From assembly GCA_036337945.1 (NCBI GenBank), contig JAYZDF010000012.1, forward strand, positions 1 through 48,579: 48,579 nt of DNA, given 5' to 3'. This document shows, piece by piece, positions 25,580-33,396 of the stretch (position 1 is its first letter; each line of letters begins with the position of its first letter). The notes beneath the pieces are model-generated. The model had not been told where the DNA came from. It searched no databases and was given only the letters and a program-made list of their open reading frames with translations. The position numbers were made by a program, and so were the translations under genes. Origin of the DNA: JAYZDF01 sp036337945. GTDB lineage: Bacteria; Myxococcota; Kuafuiibacteriia; Kuafuiibacteriales; Kuafuiibacteriaceae.

Positions 25580-26113
25580 CTAAGCCGAGTAATTTACCGA
25601 GCAGGTAATTTGGAATTCATACCCTTTATCGGAAATTGATGTTTTGACCAGGATGATATTGTTGAAATACTTTGATTTCTCCAAAACCTTCATGAAGGCC
25701 GAAACATCTTCGTTGTTGAGCGCGTTGCCTGTGAACTTCACTTGCCCGTCAGCTTCAGACATTTCTGACAACCAAACACGCTTGGGTAATTCTGTTGCGA
25801 GGTCGTCAAGCGCTCGGACAGGCCCAGTCTTGCTCTTCTTCAGCGTACGAATGACAGAAAGCTTTTCTTCGTATTCTTTCTTTCTTTTTGTGTGTTGATT
25901 TACTTCGCCAATAATTTTTTCGAGACGCTTGAGATTTTCTTTTTTTGTTACGATCTGTGCTTGAAGGTCGCGTGTTGTCTTCGCCGCAAGCGAATACCAG
26001 GCGAAGCAAAGTCCCCCTGTGATGACAATTGCGAGTGCGAAGATAAACAGTTGTTGCTGAACACTCTCGCGTTTTCGTGTTTGCCTTACCGGCAGTAGAT
26101 TGATGCGTATCAT
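25580..26113 (-). CDS. pilN: Type IV pilus alignment protein PilN
   Basis: A 177-residue bitopic protein of the alignment complex. The N-terminal MIRINLLPVR carries the INLLP motif that binds the PilM groove. A transmembrane helix (about 25-43) precedes a coiled coil and a ferredoxin-like domain (RVWLSEMSEADGQVKFTGNA). It lies 15 bases after pilM. Its ribosome site is embedded in the intergenic GGAGGGCAAGC (minus strand). Confidence 0.95.
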   Translation of the reverse strand: MIRINLLPVRQTRKRESVQQQLFIFALAIVITGGLCFAWYSLAAKTTRDLQAQIVTKKENLKRLEKIIGEVNQHTKRKKEYEEKLSVIRTLKKSKTGPVRALDDLATELPKRVWLSEMSEADGQVKFTGNALNNEDVSAFMKVLEKSKYFNNIILVKTSISDKGYEFQITCSVNYSA

Positions 26114-26128
26114 TTCTGCTTGCCCTCC

Positions 26129-27187
26129 TTATTTGTCCGACGGTGAGCGTAAAGCTAAGCCGACGGCGACACCCGCCATAGGAGCTACGGAGTTAAGATA
26201 GTCAGCGTCGAATCCTCGCGAAGACACGTCGAGATTACGGAACGGATTCACCACTTCAACAGGCACGTTCGTCCGCCTTTCTATGGTTTTGACCAGCGCC
26301 GGTATTTTCGCCGAACCACCGCTCAAGAAAATTCGCGCCAGATGTGCATCAGCAGAAGTTGCTGCATAAAAATCGAGCGAACGTTGAACCTCATTAGCGA
26401 TAGCTTCCGACTCGGTTTGCAACACTCTCTCAACCTCTTGTGGGACAACAGCGTCAGCGTCGGCGCCACCGCCGAGTTTGAGTGCCTCAGCTTCGTCATA
26501 ACTAACGTTGAGCGCTTTTTGGATAGCATCTGTAAATTGGCTACCACCGATAGAAATGTCACGGATGAAGGTTGAAACTCCATTTGCAAGTACATTTATA
26601 TTAGTGACAGACGAACCAACATTCATGAGGACGACCGTCTCTGAGCGAGGTACTTCGTAATTGATTTCGAACATGTTTTGGACAGCAAATGCATCTACGT
26701 CCACGACAGTAGGCTGCAGCCCGGCTTCGATAATTACAGATGTGTAATCAGCGACCATATCTTTCTTGGCCGCGACCAAAAGTACGTCCATTTGTCCAGC
26801 TTGCGTTGATTCTGTATTGAGAATTTGAACATCGATATTCACGTCGTTGATATCGAATGGAATATATTGCTCCGCTTCCCACTGAATGGATTCTTCAAGT
26901 TCTTCCGGGGTCATTTGAGGCAGGTTGATCTTCTTGATGATAACTGAGTGCCCGGACACCGATGTTGCGACTTCCTTATGCTTGATCTTCTGGGCCGCAA
27001 ATAATTCTTCAATCCCGTCTACAACGGCGGTTGAATTCATCAAAGCTCCATCAACGATTGCTTCGGGAGGCAGTTGCACCATCCCAAACGCTTGAAGGCT
27101 ATAACTGCGCTTTGTCTTCTTGATCCAGCAGACCTTAATCGAGCCTGAGCCGATATCGAGTCCTACAGATAGTTTTCCTTTCGCCAT
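26129..27187 (-). CDS. pilM: Type IV pilus actin-like ATPase PilM
   Basis: Cytoplasmic actin-like protein that anchors PilNOP and contacts PilB/PilC. The 352 residues show the phosphate loops VGLDIGSGSIKVCWI (9-23) and VVLMNVGSSVTNINV, SGHSVIIKKINLP, EESIQWEAEQYIPF (a PilM hallmark), and IFLSGGSAKIPAL in the second nucleotide subdomain. It starts the pilMNOPQ series, 16 bases after the small xre gene. Confidence 0.96.
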   Translation of the reverse strand: MAKGKLSVGLDIGSGSIKVCWIKKTKRSYSLQAFGMVQLPPEAIVDGALMNSTAVVDGIEELFAAQKIKHKEVATSVSGHSVIIKKINLPQMTPEELEESIQWEAEQYIPFDINDVNIDVQILNTESTQAGQMDVLLVAAKKDMVADYTSVIIEAGLQPTVVDVDAFAVQNMFEINYEVPRSETVVLMNVGSSVTNINVLANGVSTFIRDISIGGSQFTDAIQKALNVSYDEAEALKLGGGADADAVVPQEVERVLQTESEAIANEVQRSLDFYAATSADAHLARIFLSGGSAKIPALVKTIERRTNVPVEVVNPFRNLDVSSRGFDADYLNSVAPMAGVAVGLALRSPSDK

Positions 27188-27203
27188 GAGTTACGCCTCT
27201 TTC

Positions 27204-27515
27204 CTATTCGTCTTCATGGGTCGCCGAGCTATGACTAGCGGCGAGACCGATTCCCGGAAAAACATCGCGTTTCTCTTCCACGCGCTTTCCTAACGCCAAA
27301 ATAATTTTCCGTTTCGTATCCATTCGACACTCGGCTCCATTCTCAATTCTTCCAATTGTTAGTGGAGAGATGCCGGCGCGACGAGCGAGCTCTGCTTTTG
27401 AAATCAAAAGCTCCTCTCGTAGTGCTCTCACATTATTTGTTCGACTCGATTTTTTCTGTCGGCTCATTGTTTCAGACACCAGTTCTTTCGTTCGCGTTGA
27501 TGAAACATTCATCAA
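27204..27515 (-). CDS. XRE-family helix-turn-helix regulator
   Basis: A 103-residue protein with an XRE/Cro-type domain in the middle (about 30-75: VRALREELLISKAELARRAG, then ISPLTIGRIENGAECRM), flanked by a basic N-terminus and a short acidic tail. ATG 27515 and ATG 27467 are both possible starts, and neither has a clear Shine-Dalgarno. Placed directly before pilM, it may control the pilMNOPQ unit or its own promoter. An inverted repeat TTGATCA-N9-TGATCAA (27600-27622) upstream is a candidate binding site. Confidence 0.85.
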   Translation of the reverse strand: MMNVSSTRTKELVSETMSRQKKSSRTNNVRALREELLISKAELARRAGISPLTIGRIENGAECRMDTKRKIILALGKRVEEKRDVFPGIGLAASHSSATHEDE

Positions 27516-27572
27516 TGCGTTTATGGGTACATATCTTGGTCATCTCTCTAACCGAGGTCAAGATAACCGAGA

Positions 27573-27622
27573 ACTATAATTAAGTATAATTTTAATTCAT
27601 TGATCACTAATTTGATGATCAA
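27573..27622 (-). promoter_or_regulatory. Candidate operator/promoter of the xre-pilM unit
   Basis: The gap between pilR2 and xre holds a perfect inverted repeat, TTGATCA (27600-27606) and TGATCAA (27616-27622), with a 9-base spacer. Beside it is an AT-rich block with a direct repeat (TATAATTAAG / TATAATTTTA, 27575-27594). On the minus strand the block offers -10-like TATACT (27588-27583) and TATAGT (27578-27573), but no convincing -35. A third TGATC lies at 27628-27632. No U-run follows, so this is unlikely to be a terminator. Confidence 0.45.
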
Positions 27623-27656
27623 AGCATGATCTTTTTAGATAAAAGATTACGACGAG

Positions 27657-29060
27657 CTAGGATAAACCATAATCTTTGATCTTATAAAGCAAAGTTCGAG
27701 GGCTAACACCGAGAAGTTTCGCTGCTTCGTTTCGGTTTCCTTTGCTGCGTTTCAGCGCCCTCGTGATGATTTTTTTCTCAAGAACAGAAATTTGGATCTT
27801 CAAATTGAGATTTTCGAGTTCATCAGACGATCCATTTCCATCGTCTAGTCCTGATTGACCGTCTCCAAAGAATCGATCATCGAGGTCGGTGACTCCGATA
27901 TTGCGTCGGTCTGAGAGTACGAATGCTCTCTCCAACGCATTTTCGAGTTCTCTGACATTACCAGGCCATTTATAAGCTTTGAGCTTTTCCATCGCCTCTG
28001 GTTGGACGCTTAGATTGTCGAGGCCAAGCCTTCGCTCGAACTTCTTGCAGAAGTGCGCGGCGAGCCCAGGAACATCTTCTTTTCGTTGTCGCAGGGGTGG
28101 GACATGAATGGTTATGACGTTGAGTCGGTGGTAAAGGTCCTCCCGAAAGTCGCCGGACCGAACCCGTTGTTCTAGGTTCCTTGAAGTGGCTGCCACCACG
28201 CGTACATCTACGACTTTGGACTTAGTACTCCCTACCGGCCGAATTTGATCTTCTACAAGAACCCGCAAAAGCTTGACTTGAAGCGGCACACTGAGCTCAC
28301 CAATTTCATCCAATAAGATCGTACCCTCATGGGCTTGCTCAAAAAGGCCTATTCTATCTTCGGACGCATCTGTAAAAGCACCTTTTAGGTGGCCAAAAAG
28401 CTCGCTTTCAATAAGGTTCTCTGGAATTGCGGCACAATTTACCGCAACAAATGGTTTGTTTCGTCTGCTTCCTTCGGAATGAAGCGCGTTGGCTATGATT
28501 TCTTTTCCTGTGCCTGTTTCACCGGTCAAAAGCAGTGTTGTAGGAAAACTCGCGACCTTCTCTATGGTCCGAGCGATTGCTTTCATACTCGGCGCGTTCA
28601 TGACTACATCCTTGAGTCTGATCGCAGACGATTTTCGAGTCGTTGTTAATTCGCTTGCAGGACGTGCCTTTTTTTCGTGAGCGATGGTCGTTCGCTCCAT
28701 CATGAGGCCAAGCTTGATGGTTAGTTCAGCAGGTTCAAATGGTTTACTTATATAGTCGAACGCACCGCGTCTTAGTGCTTCGAGTGCGAGCTGTTTATCT
28801 CCATATGCGCTCATTGCAATAAAGGTTGGCGCTGCTTTTCCTAAAATTTGTGCTTCTTCTATCAGAGCTAGACCGTCCATGCCCGGCATTCGAACGTCGG
28901 TGACGCAAAATTGAAATTTTTCTCCTCGCTGAAGTATAGACAGAGCTTCTTGGCCACTACTCGCGCACCAGACTTGAAAACCGTCTTTTGACAATGAGAG
29001 GCTCAACATGTGTCGAATGCTTTCCTCATCATCGACGACCAAAATCCGCGGATTCTTCAC
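27657..29060 (-). CDS. pilR2: Second NtrC-family response regulator (PilR2-like)
   Basis: A 467-residue regulator with a receiver domain (Asp55, Lys106), an AAA+ domain with Walker A GETGTGKE (180-187), and a Fis-type HTH (RNEAAKLLGVSPRTLLYKI) at the C-terminus. The sigma-54 contact reads GAFTDA (227-232) instead of GAFTGA. This variant is frequent in NtrC relatives, but it may alter interaction with sigma-54. It is 75 bases after the sensor at 29136-30521 and shares its position, between pilD and pilM, with pilR2 of Myxococcus xanthus. The symbol is assigned on that basis. Confidence 0.88.
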   Translation of the reverse strand: MKNPRILVVDDEESIRHMLSLSLSKDGFQVWCASSGQEALSILQRGEKFQFCVTDVRMPGMDGLALIEEAQILGKAAPTFIAMSAYGDKQLALEALRRGAFDYISKPFEPAELTIKLGLMMERTTIAHEKKARPASELTTTRKSSAIRLKDVVMNAPSMKAIARTIEKVASFPTTLLLTGETGTGKEIIANALHSEGSRRNKPFVAVNCAAIPENLIESELFGHLKGAFTDASEDRIGLFEQAHEGTILLDEIGELSVPLQVKLLRVLVEDQIRPVGSTKSKVVDVRVVAATSRNLEQRVRSGDFREDLYHRLNVITIHVPPLRQRKEDVPGLAAHFCKKFERRLGLDNLSVQPEAMEKLKAYKWPGNVRELENALERAFVLSDRRNIGVTDLDDRFFGDGQSGLDDGNGSSDELENLNLKIQISVLEKKIITRALKRSKGNRNEAAKLLGVSPRTLLYKIKDYGLS

Positions 29061-29135
29061 AAATCTAACCTAGCATGACTGAGAAAATTACCCAGAAATT
29101 CGCCGGCCACGCTCAACCTGGTTTTCATCAGTGAA

Positions 29136-30521
29136 TCAGGGCGTACGCGGCAATTCCAAGACGAACTCGGCGCCCGATTCTTCTGATTCGGAATCGGGAT
29201 CTCCTAGGTACAGATTTCCCCCCATATTGAGGGCCATAGCTCGAGAGACAGCCAAACCGAGGCCGGTTCCTTCTCCTGGGCTTTTGGTGGTGAAGAATGG
29301 GTCGAAGACCTGTTCCTTCATATCGAGGTCGACACCTGGTCCATTATCCCGAATATGAATTGATTGATGGGTTTCTGACTCGAAGAGTGAAATTGTTATT
29401 TTCGGAGTTTCATGGCCCTTTAGAGCGTGGCCAGCGTTGATCATCACATTGAGGATAATCTGCCTGAATGATTCGGGCACGCCGAACGCTTGATGGCCAT
29501 CGGTGGGGGTTTGAGTGATGGCCACTTGCATGAGGTCCGGATGATTCTTCAGCAGCTCAAGGACTTCAGCTAGGATTTGGGTGGTGTCGAAAAGGGTTCG
29601 TTCTTGCGGTCGATTATCGGGCCTTGCGTATGTAAGCAATTGTCGAATTGTATCGTGAATCCTTTGTAGTTCGGCGACGCACCGTTCGAGGACTTCCTCC
29701 TGTTCACTTGCTTCGAGCCCCCTTTGCACCAATGAAAGGTATCCTTTGACTGCAGCGAGAGGATTACCAATCTCGTGGGCTATCCCCGCGGCAACTCTCC
29801 CCAGACTCGCCAGCTTTGCCGCTTGATTTATTGCGGCCTGAGCCTCCTGAAGTTCTATATGTTTTTCTTCAACCTGATTTCGTTCTTCTCGTAGCGTTCG
29901 AATCGTGGTCCGGAATGCTTGTGCTACTTTTGCGACCTCATTCGGTGCGTGCTCAGATTCTAACCCAAGCTCTGCTTTGTGATCGTCTTCGACAAGATCC
30001 TGAAGGGAGGAAAGCGGTTTCAAAACGATTCGGTGAGAAAGCCAGGCAATCAAGCCGCCGCCAACTAATGCGAGTAGGACACTTAGAATGAGCAAAGAGC
30101 GAATTGTCTCTCGAGCTTCATTAAAGGCATATTTTGAATCAAGACTAGCAACGACCAAAGCGCCTTTTCGATTGGGTATACGCAGTACAAGCAAGCTCTT
30201 GGATTGTTTATCCGGCGCTTTGCGCAGCTCAGCCTGAAGAGCGCTCCATGAGTGTTCAGAGTCGTTTGCCGTTTGGGTTACGAGCGACAGCTTGGTGAAG
30301 TCATGGTTTTTATATTGTTTGAGTTTTGCGGCTATGGACCAATAATTAACTCCATGTAGTAGTCCCCGAAGCTGTTGTTCTGCGGTTTTCTTTTGTGATT
30401 GGCTATGGAGGTCAATCACGCGGAAACTTGCGTACGTGGTCAAACCAAACGTTGCGCCCAAGAGTACGACGATCGCGTAGATGATCAGAGACTGTTTGAC
30501 CGACTGAGAACGCATGGCCAT
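29136..30521 (-). CDS. pilS2: Second sensor histidine kinase (PilS2-like)
   Basis: A 461-residue kinase with two transmembrane helices (11-33 and 141-163) enclosing a periplasmic sensor of about 105 residues, a HAMP linker (164-215), a coiled coil, and the kinase core with His249 in GIAHEIGNPL, NVMINAGHAL, DNGPGVD and GTGLGLAV. Unlike PilS at 10696 it has an extracytoplasmic sensor and no PAS, so the two pairs likely read different signals. It is 9 bases downstream of pilD. Confidence 0.9.
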   Translation of the reverse strand: MAMRSQSVKQSLIIYAIVVLLGATFGLTTYASFRVIDLHSQSQKKTAEQQLRGLLHGVNYWSIAAKLKQYKNHDFTKLSLVTQTANDSEHSWSALQAELRKAPDKQSKSLLVLRIPNRKGALVVASLDSKYAFNEARETIRSLLILSVLLALVGGGLIAWLSHRIVLKPLSSLQDLVEDDHKAELGLESEHAPNEVAKVAQAFRTTIRTLREERNQVEEKHIELQEAQAAINQAAKLASLGRVAAGIAHEIGNPLAAVKGYLSLVQRGLEASEQEEVLERCVAELQRIHDTIRQLLTYARPDNRPQERTLFDTTQILAEVLELLKNHPDLMQVAITQTPTDGHQAFGVPESFRQIILNVMINAGHALKGHETPKITISLFESETHQSIHIRDNGPGVDLDMKEQVFDPFFTTKSPGEGTGLGLAVSRAMALNMGGNLYLGDPDSESEESGAEFVLELPRTP

Positions 30522-30530
30522 CTCGCCCCA

Positions 30531-31505
30531 TTAAATGAAGGATAAAAATAGCCGTCGAAAATCGTCAGCCATCAAAAACGTAGCGATTGCGCCGAGGGAA
30601 AGAAAAGGACCGAACGGAACTGCGTTTTTAGGAGGAACCCATTCTTCTTCCTCTTCTTCACCGGTTTGTGGCACGGACGCCATCTCATTTGCTTCATCTA
30701 TCGCGTTTGAGGATGTTTCATCGTCTAACGGTGAGATATCTTCGCGTTCGTGACTTTGGAGAGGGTTTGGTTCGGCTTCGTCCTGCTCTTCTTCATTTTG
30801 TTTCGAAAAAAGAAGGACAATGATTCCTATAATGGTACCGCTGACTGAGGACACTAGGATTGTTGGAACCAGCCCAATGGGACCGACAAAAGCCCCGATT
30901 GTTCCAATAAGCTTTATGTCGCCCATACCCATCCCTTCGACTCCTCGAAGCAAGTAGAAGCCAAAACGAATCAACCAAAGGAATCCTGCGCCCATCGCTG
31001 CACCGAGAAGTCCGTCATACCAAGGGACTTCGAATGCGAACGGCCGCAGAATACAACCGATAACGATGCCCGGTAGGCTGATTTCATCCGGAATCTCCCA
31101 AATGTCGATGTCGATGAAGGTAATCGCAACCAGCATCCCACACAGTATGACACCACTTAAGGTCGCCCAGGAGACACCAAACTTAGAACCGCACGCGGTA
31201 AATAGAATGGCCGTGAGCAGTTCCACGACGGGATAGCGGAACGATATGGGTGTCTTGCATGCTCTGCACTTGCCCCTCAGGATAAGCCAACTAAGTATGG
31301 GAATGTTGAGCCAAAAGGGAATCATATCCCCACATTTTGGGCATTTTGACCTTGGTCTAACCACGCTTTCTCCAGCGGGAAGACGTGCAATCACCACATT
31401 CAGGAAAGAACCTACCATTGCACCGAGGATAAATAGGTAAGTGAGCACAAGAGTTTTTGGGAGCGCTTCCAAAGTCGCCCCGAGGATAGTCTGAATGGGG
31501 TTCAT
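30531..31505 (-). CDS. pilD: Prepilin peptidase / N-methyltransferase PilD with acidic insert
   Basis: Cleaves and methylates PilA and pseudopilins at the Gly/Phe site. The 324 residues show the N-terminal GSFLNVVIARLP, the cytoplasmic zinc loop with CPKC (55-58) and CRAC (80-83), the catalytic Asp sites in FIDIDIWEIPD (130-140) and GMGMGDIKL (191-199), and several membrane helices. Between the penultimate helix and the conserved VPFGPFLSLGA is an insert (236-290) very rich in Glu and Asp (EEEEEE at 283-288), which is unusual for the family. First gene of the long minus-strand set. Confidence 0.95.
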   Translation of the reverse strand: MNPIQTILGATLEALPKTLVLTYLFILGAMVGSFLNVVIARLPAGESVVRPRSKCPKCGDMIPFWLNIPILSWLILRGKCRACKTPISFRYPVVELLTAILFTACGSKFGVSWATLSGVILCGMLVAITFIDIDIWEIPDEISLPGIVIGCILRPFAFEVPWYDGLLGAAMGAGFLWLIRFGFYLLRGVEGMGMGDIKLIGTIGAFVGPIGLVPTILVSSVSGTIIGIIVLLFSKQNEEEQDEAEPNPLQSHEREDISPLDDETSSNAIDEANEMASVPQTGEEEEEEWVPPKNAVPFGPFLSLGAIATFLMADDFRRLFLSFI

Positions 31506-31581
31506 CTCGCCAAAAATCGGGCAAAATAAATGAAGATTCTCAATTTAAGGGTAAATACCTATTTTTAGATGCGTATTCTGG

Positions 31582-31648
31582 TGTCAAATCCTGTCAAGGA
31601 TCATATTTCGTCACTTGGTCGCCATTTCTAACTGACAAATTTTGTCAG
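31582..31648 (+). promoter_or_regulatory. Upstream activator-type sites for pilA (TGTCA repeats and palindrome)
   Basis: Direct repeats TGTCAA at 31582-31587 and 31592-31597 (10-base period) are followed by a perfect palindrome, CTGACAAA-T-TTTGTCAG (31632-31648), all 29-95 bases before the -24 box of pilA. Known PilR sites contain TGTC cores and lie at this kind of distance, so these are candidate PilR sites (inference). On the minus strand the two direct repeats read TTGACA, a perfect -35 box, and could belong to a pilD promoter instead. Confidence 0.55.
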
Positions 31649-31676
31649 CTGACCGCGTTTTTGCAGTGATCCAAAC

Positions 31677-31694
31677 TTGGCACACTCGCTGCAT
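31677..31694 (+). promoter_or_regulatory. Sigma-54 promoter of pilA
   Basis: TTGGCACACTCGCTGCAT matches the -24/-12 pattern, with GG at 31679-31680 and GC at 31691-31692 exactly 10 bases apart. Transcription would begin near 31704, about 65 bases before the pilA ATG. Sigma-54 control with PilR is the known arrangement for pilA in Myxococcus and Pseudomonas. Confidence 0.85.
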
Positions 31695-31718
31695 AGTCTC
31701 TCACCCACAACAGTTATA

Positions 31719-31744
31719 TTACGAAACGAATTACGTATTCGTAA
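31719..31744 (+). other. Inverted repeat in the pilA 5' leader
   Basis: TTACGAA (31719-31725) and TTCGTAA (31738-31744) can pair around a 12-base loop in the predicted untranslated leader, just before the AGAGG ribosome site near 31757-31762. It may stabilise the abundant pilin mRNA. The pairing is AT-rich and modest in strength. Confidence 0.35.
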
Positions 31745-31769
31745 ATCAAAAAGGTAGAGAGGAAAAAAC

Positions 31770-32357
31770 ATGAAGAAAAACAACCAACGCAAAGGTTTTA
31801 CCCTAATCGAACTCATGATCGTTGTCGCTATTATCGGTATTCTGGCGGCGATCGCTATCCCGAATTTCATTCGGTACCAGCTTCGTTCGAAAACAACCGA
31901 AGCGAAAGTGGTTATGGGCGGTATCAAGACTTCTCAAGAGTCATTCCGTGCGGAATATGACAACTACGTAGCAGCGCTTCGTACTCCTGACCTTGATCCA
32001 TCGACGACGAAACAACCTTGGGGTGCTGTAGCTTGCCCAACCGATTGTAGCCGTCAGAACAACGTACGGTGCAACGAGTTCTCTTGCATCGGTTACGAGC
32101 CATCTGGCCAAGTATACTACCGATATCAATCAACTCGAACTGAAGCGGTTACGGGTGCGAATGGTCAGGTTTCAGCGGAATACACCGTTGACGCGATTGC
32201 GGACCTCGACGGTGACCAAGCAAATGGTGAGTTCACATACCGAACCACTAACTCTGTTGGTCAGGTCAACTCGCAGCTTCGTGCTGGTCTAGAAACAACT
32301 TGCCCGCAAGATGTTCCTGGCGGCGAGGTATATGACTGCCGACCAAACGTATACTAA
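31770..32357 (+). CDS. pilA: Major type IVa pilin PilA, cysteine-rich
   Basis: Structural pilin, 195 residues. The class III signal is short and basic (MKKNNQRKG), with cleavage before Phe10 and the invariant Glu at mature position 5, followed by the N-terminal helix ELMIVVAIIGILAAIAIPNF. The globular part has six cysteines (89, 93, 101, 106, 178, 190), more than the usual two, and an acidic DLDGDQANGEF loop (145-155) that could bind calcium. A GAGAGGA ribosome site precedes the ATG. The sigma-54 promoter upstream and a strong terminator downstream make it a separately tuned single-gene unit, as expected for a highly expressed pilin. Confidence 0.97.
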   Translation: MKKNNQRKGFTLIELMIVVAIIGILAAIAIPNFIRYQLRSKTTEAKVVMGGIKTSQESFRAEYDNYVAALRTPDLDPSTTKQPWGAVACPTDCSRQNNVRCNEFSCIGYEPSGQVYYRYQSTRTEAVTGANGQVSAEYTVDAIADLDGDQANGEFTYRTTNSVGQVNSQLRAGLETTCPQDVPGGEVYDCRPNVY

Positions 32358-32379
32358 TACGCTTAGTTACAGTCTGACT

Positions 32380-32399
32380 CCGAACGTATAATCGTTCGG
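32380..32399 (+). other. Hairpin after pilA
   Basis: CCGAACG (32380-32386) and CGTTCGG (32393-32399) form a perfect 7-base-pair stem with a six-base TATAAT loop. It lacks a T run and sits just before the terminator. It may protect the 3' end of pilA mRNA from exonucleases. Confidence 0.5.
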
Positions 32400-32404
32400 T
32401 CATA

Positions 32405-32438
32405 AAGGGTGTCTCGGTAAGAGGCGCCCTTTTTTTTT
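32405..32438 (+). terminator. Intrinsic terminator of pilA
   Basis: AAGGGTGTCTC (32405-32415) pairs with GAGGCGCCCTT (32421-32431), with two G-U pairs and a 5-base loop, followed by an unbroken T run to 32438. It separates pilA from the pilG-pilH-pilI unit. Confidence 0.9.
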
Positions 32439-32487
32439 GCTTCCGGTCGAAATTTTGCCAGAAGTAAGGTAACGCCCTTGAAAGTCT

Positions 32488-33396
32488 ATGCAAGCCGCAA
32501 AGATAATTCCCGTGGCCGTTGGTGCTGCGCTCCTCGCTTCAACAATTTTGGTGAGAGTTCAACTTGTTGACCCACAGGCAGATGCTCGGCAGAAGCAAAT
32601 TGTAGATACGAACGTTCTGACCTCGCCAGGGCCTGAAATTATGAAAATCGCCGCGGTCGAACATCGTCACATGTGGGCAGATTTATTCTGGCTTGAAATC
32701 GTCCAACAACTTGGCACTCGTGAAAAAATGATTGATGCCATCTGGCCAAAAGTTCACCAATGGGCCCATATTGCGACGGATCTCGACGGTCTTTATGAAA
32801 CGATTTACCGCGCAGTCTCGGTCCACCTGACTGTGTACGCAAAAAGGATAAAAGAATCCGATGAGATTGCTGAGAAGGGCTGGAAAAACATTCCAGATGC
32901 CTGGCAGCTCCCGCTCATGATTGGCTATAACGCTTATTTTGAAAGCGGAAACGCTGCTCGAGGTTCTGAGTATATCTACCATGCCGCTCGAATTCCGGGC
33001 TCACCTCGATACCTTCCAGCACTCGCTGGTCGCATGCAGTTTCACTCTGGCGACGAACGTGGTGCGGTTGAAGTGTTGGAAATGATGATTCCTAATCTTG
33101 AAGGACCGGCCAAGCGAGATGCTATCTATCGAATGAAGGCCATGAAAAGTGAACCGCGTTTGCGTTTGTTTGATGAGGCGTGCCAGCGATTCTTAGCTGA
33201 TACTGGAACGACGGCGAAGACTGGAGAACAGTTGGTTGCTGCAGGCTACCTAAACGCAGTTCCAGCGGATGAATTTGGTTCGGCAATTGTTTTTAGCGAA
33301 GCAGACGAATGCTTAGCGATCACTGAAGAAATCGATATCAGAGAGGCCCAGGCCAAGGAGAGATTTCGCAGGCGTACAAGAGGAAAATCAAAATGA
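32488..33396 (+). CDS. pilG: PilG-like membrane-anchored TPR-type protein
   Basis: A 302-residue protein with one N-terminal membrane helix (4-23), the signature region HRHMWADLFWLEIVQQLG (60-77), and helical repeats (LMIGYNAYFESGNAARGSEY, LPALAGRMQFHSGDERGAVE) resembling TPRs. It lies directly before an ABC ATPase and permease, exactly where M. xanthus has pilG-pilH-pilI after pilA. The symbol rests on that synteny and the ADLxWL pattern rather than on alignment. In M. xanthus the trio is reported as required for pilus biogenesis, by an unclear mechanism. Coupled to the next gene by an ATGA overlap. Confidence 0.75.
   Translation: MQAAKIIPVAVGAALLASTILVRVQLVDPQADARQKQIVDTNVLTSPGPEIMKIAAVEHRHMWADLFWLEIVQQLGTREKMIDAIWPKVHQWAHIATDLDGLYETIYRAVSVHLTVYAKRIKESDEIAEKGWKNIPDAWQLPLMIGYNAYFESGNAARGSEYIYHAARIPGSPRYLPALAGRMQFHSGDERGAVEVLEMMIPNLEGPAKRDAIYRMKAMKSEPRLRLFDEACQRFLADTGTTAKTGEQLVAAGYLNAVPADEFGSAIVFSEADECLAITEEIDIREAQAKERFRRRTRGKSK

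Noticed and set aside
27600..27622. TGATCA inverted repeat as a terminator for pilR2
   Set aside because: No T run follows on the minus strand and the stem is AT-rich; an operator is more likely.
27657..29060. Idea that pilR2 is a broken regulator because of GAFTDA
   Set aside because: GAFTDA occurs in many NtrC relatives, and Walker motifs, receiver and HTH are intact, so it is kept as a functional gene.
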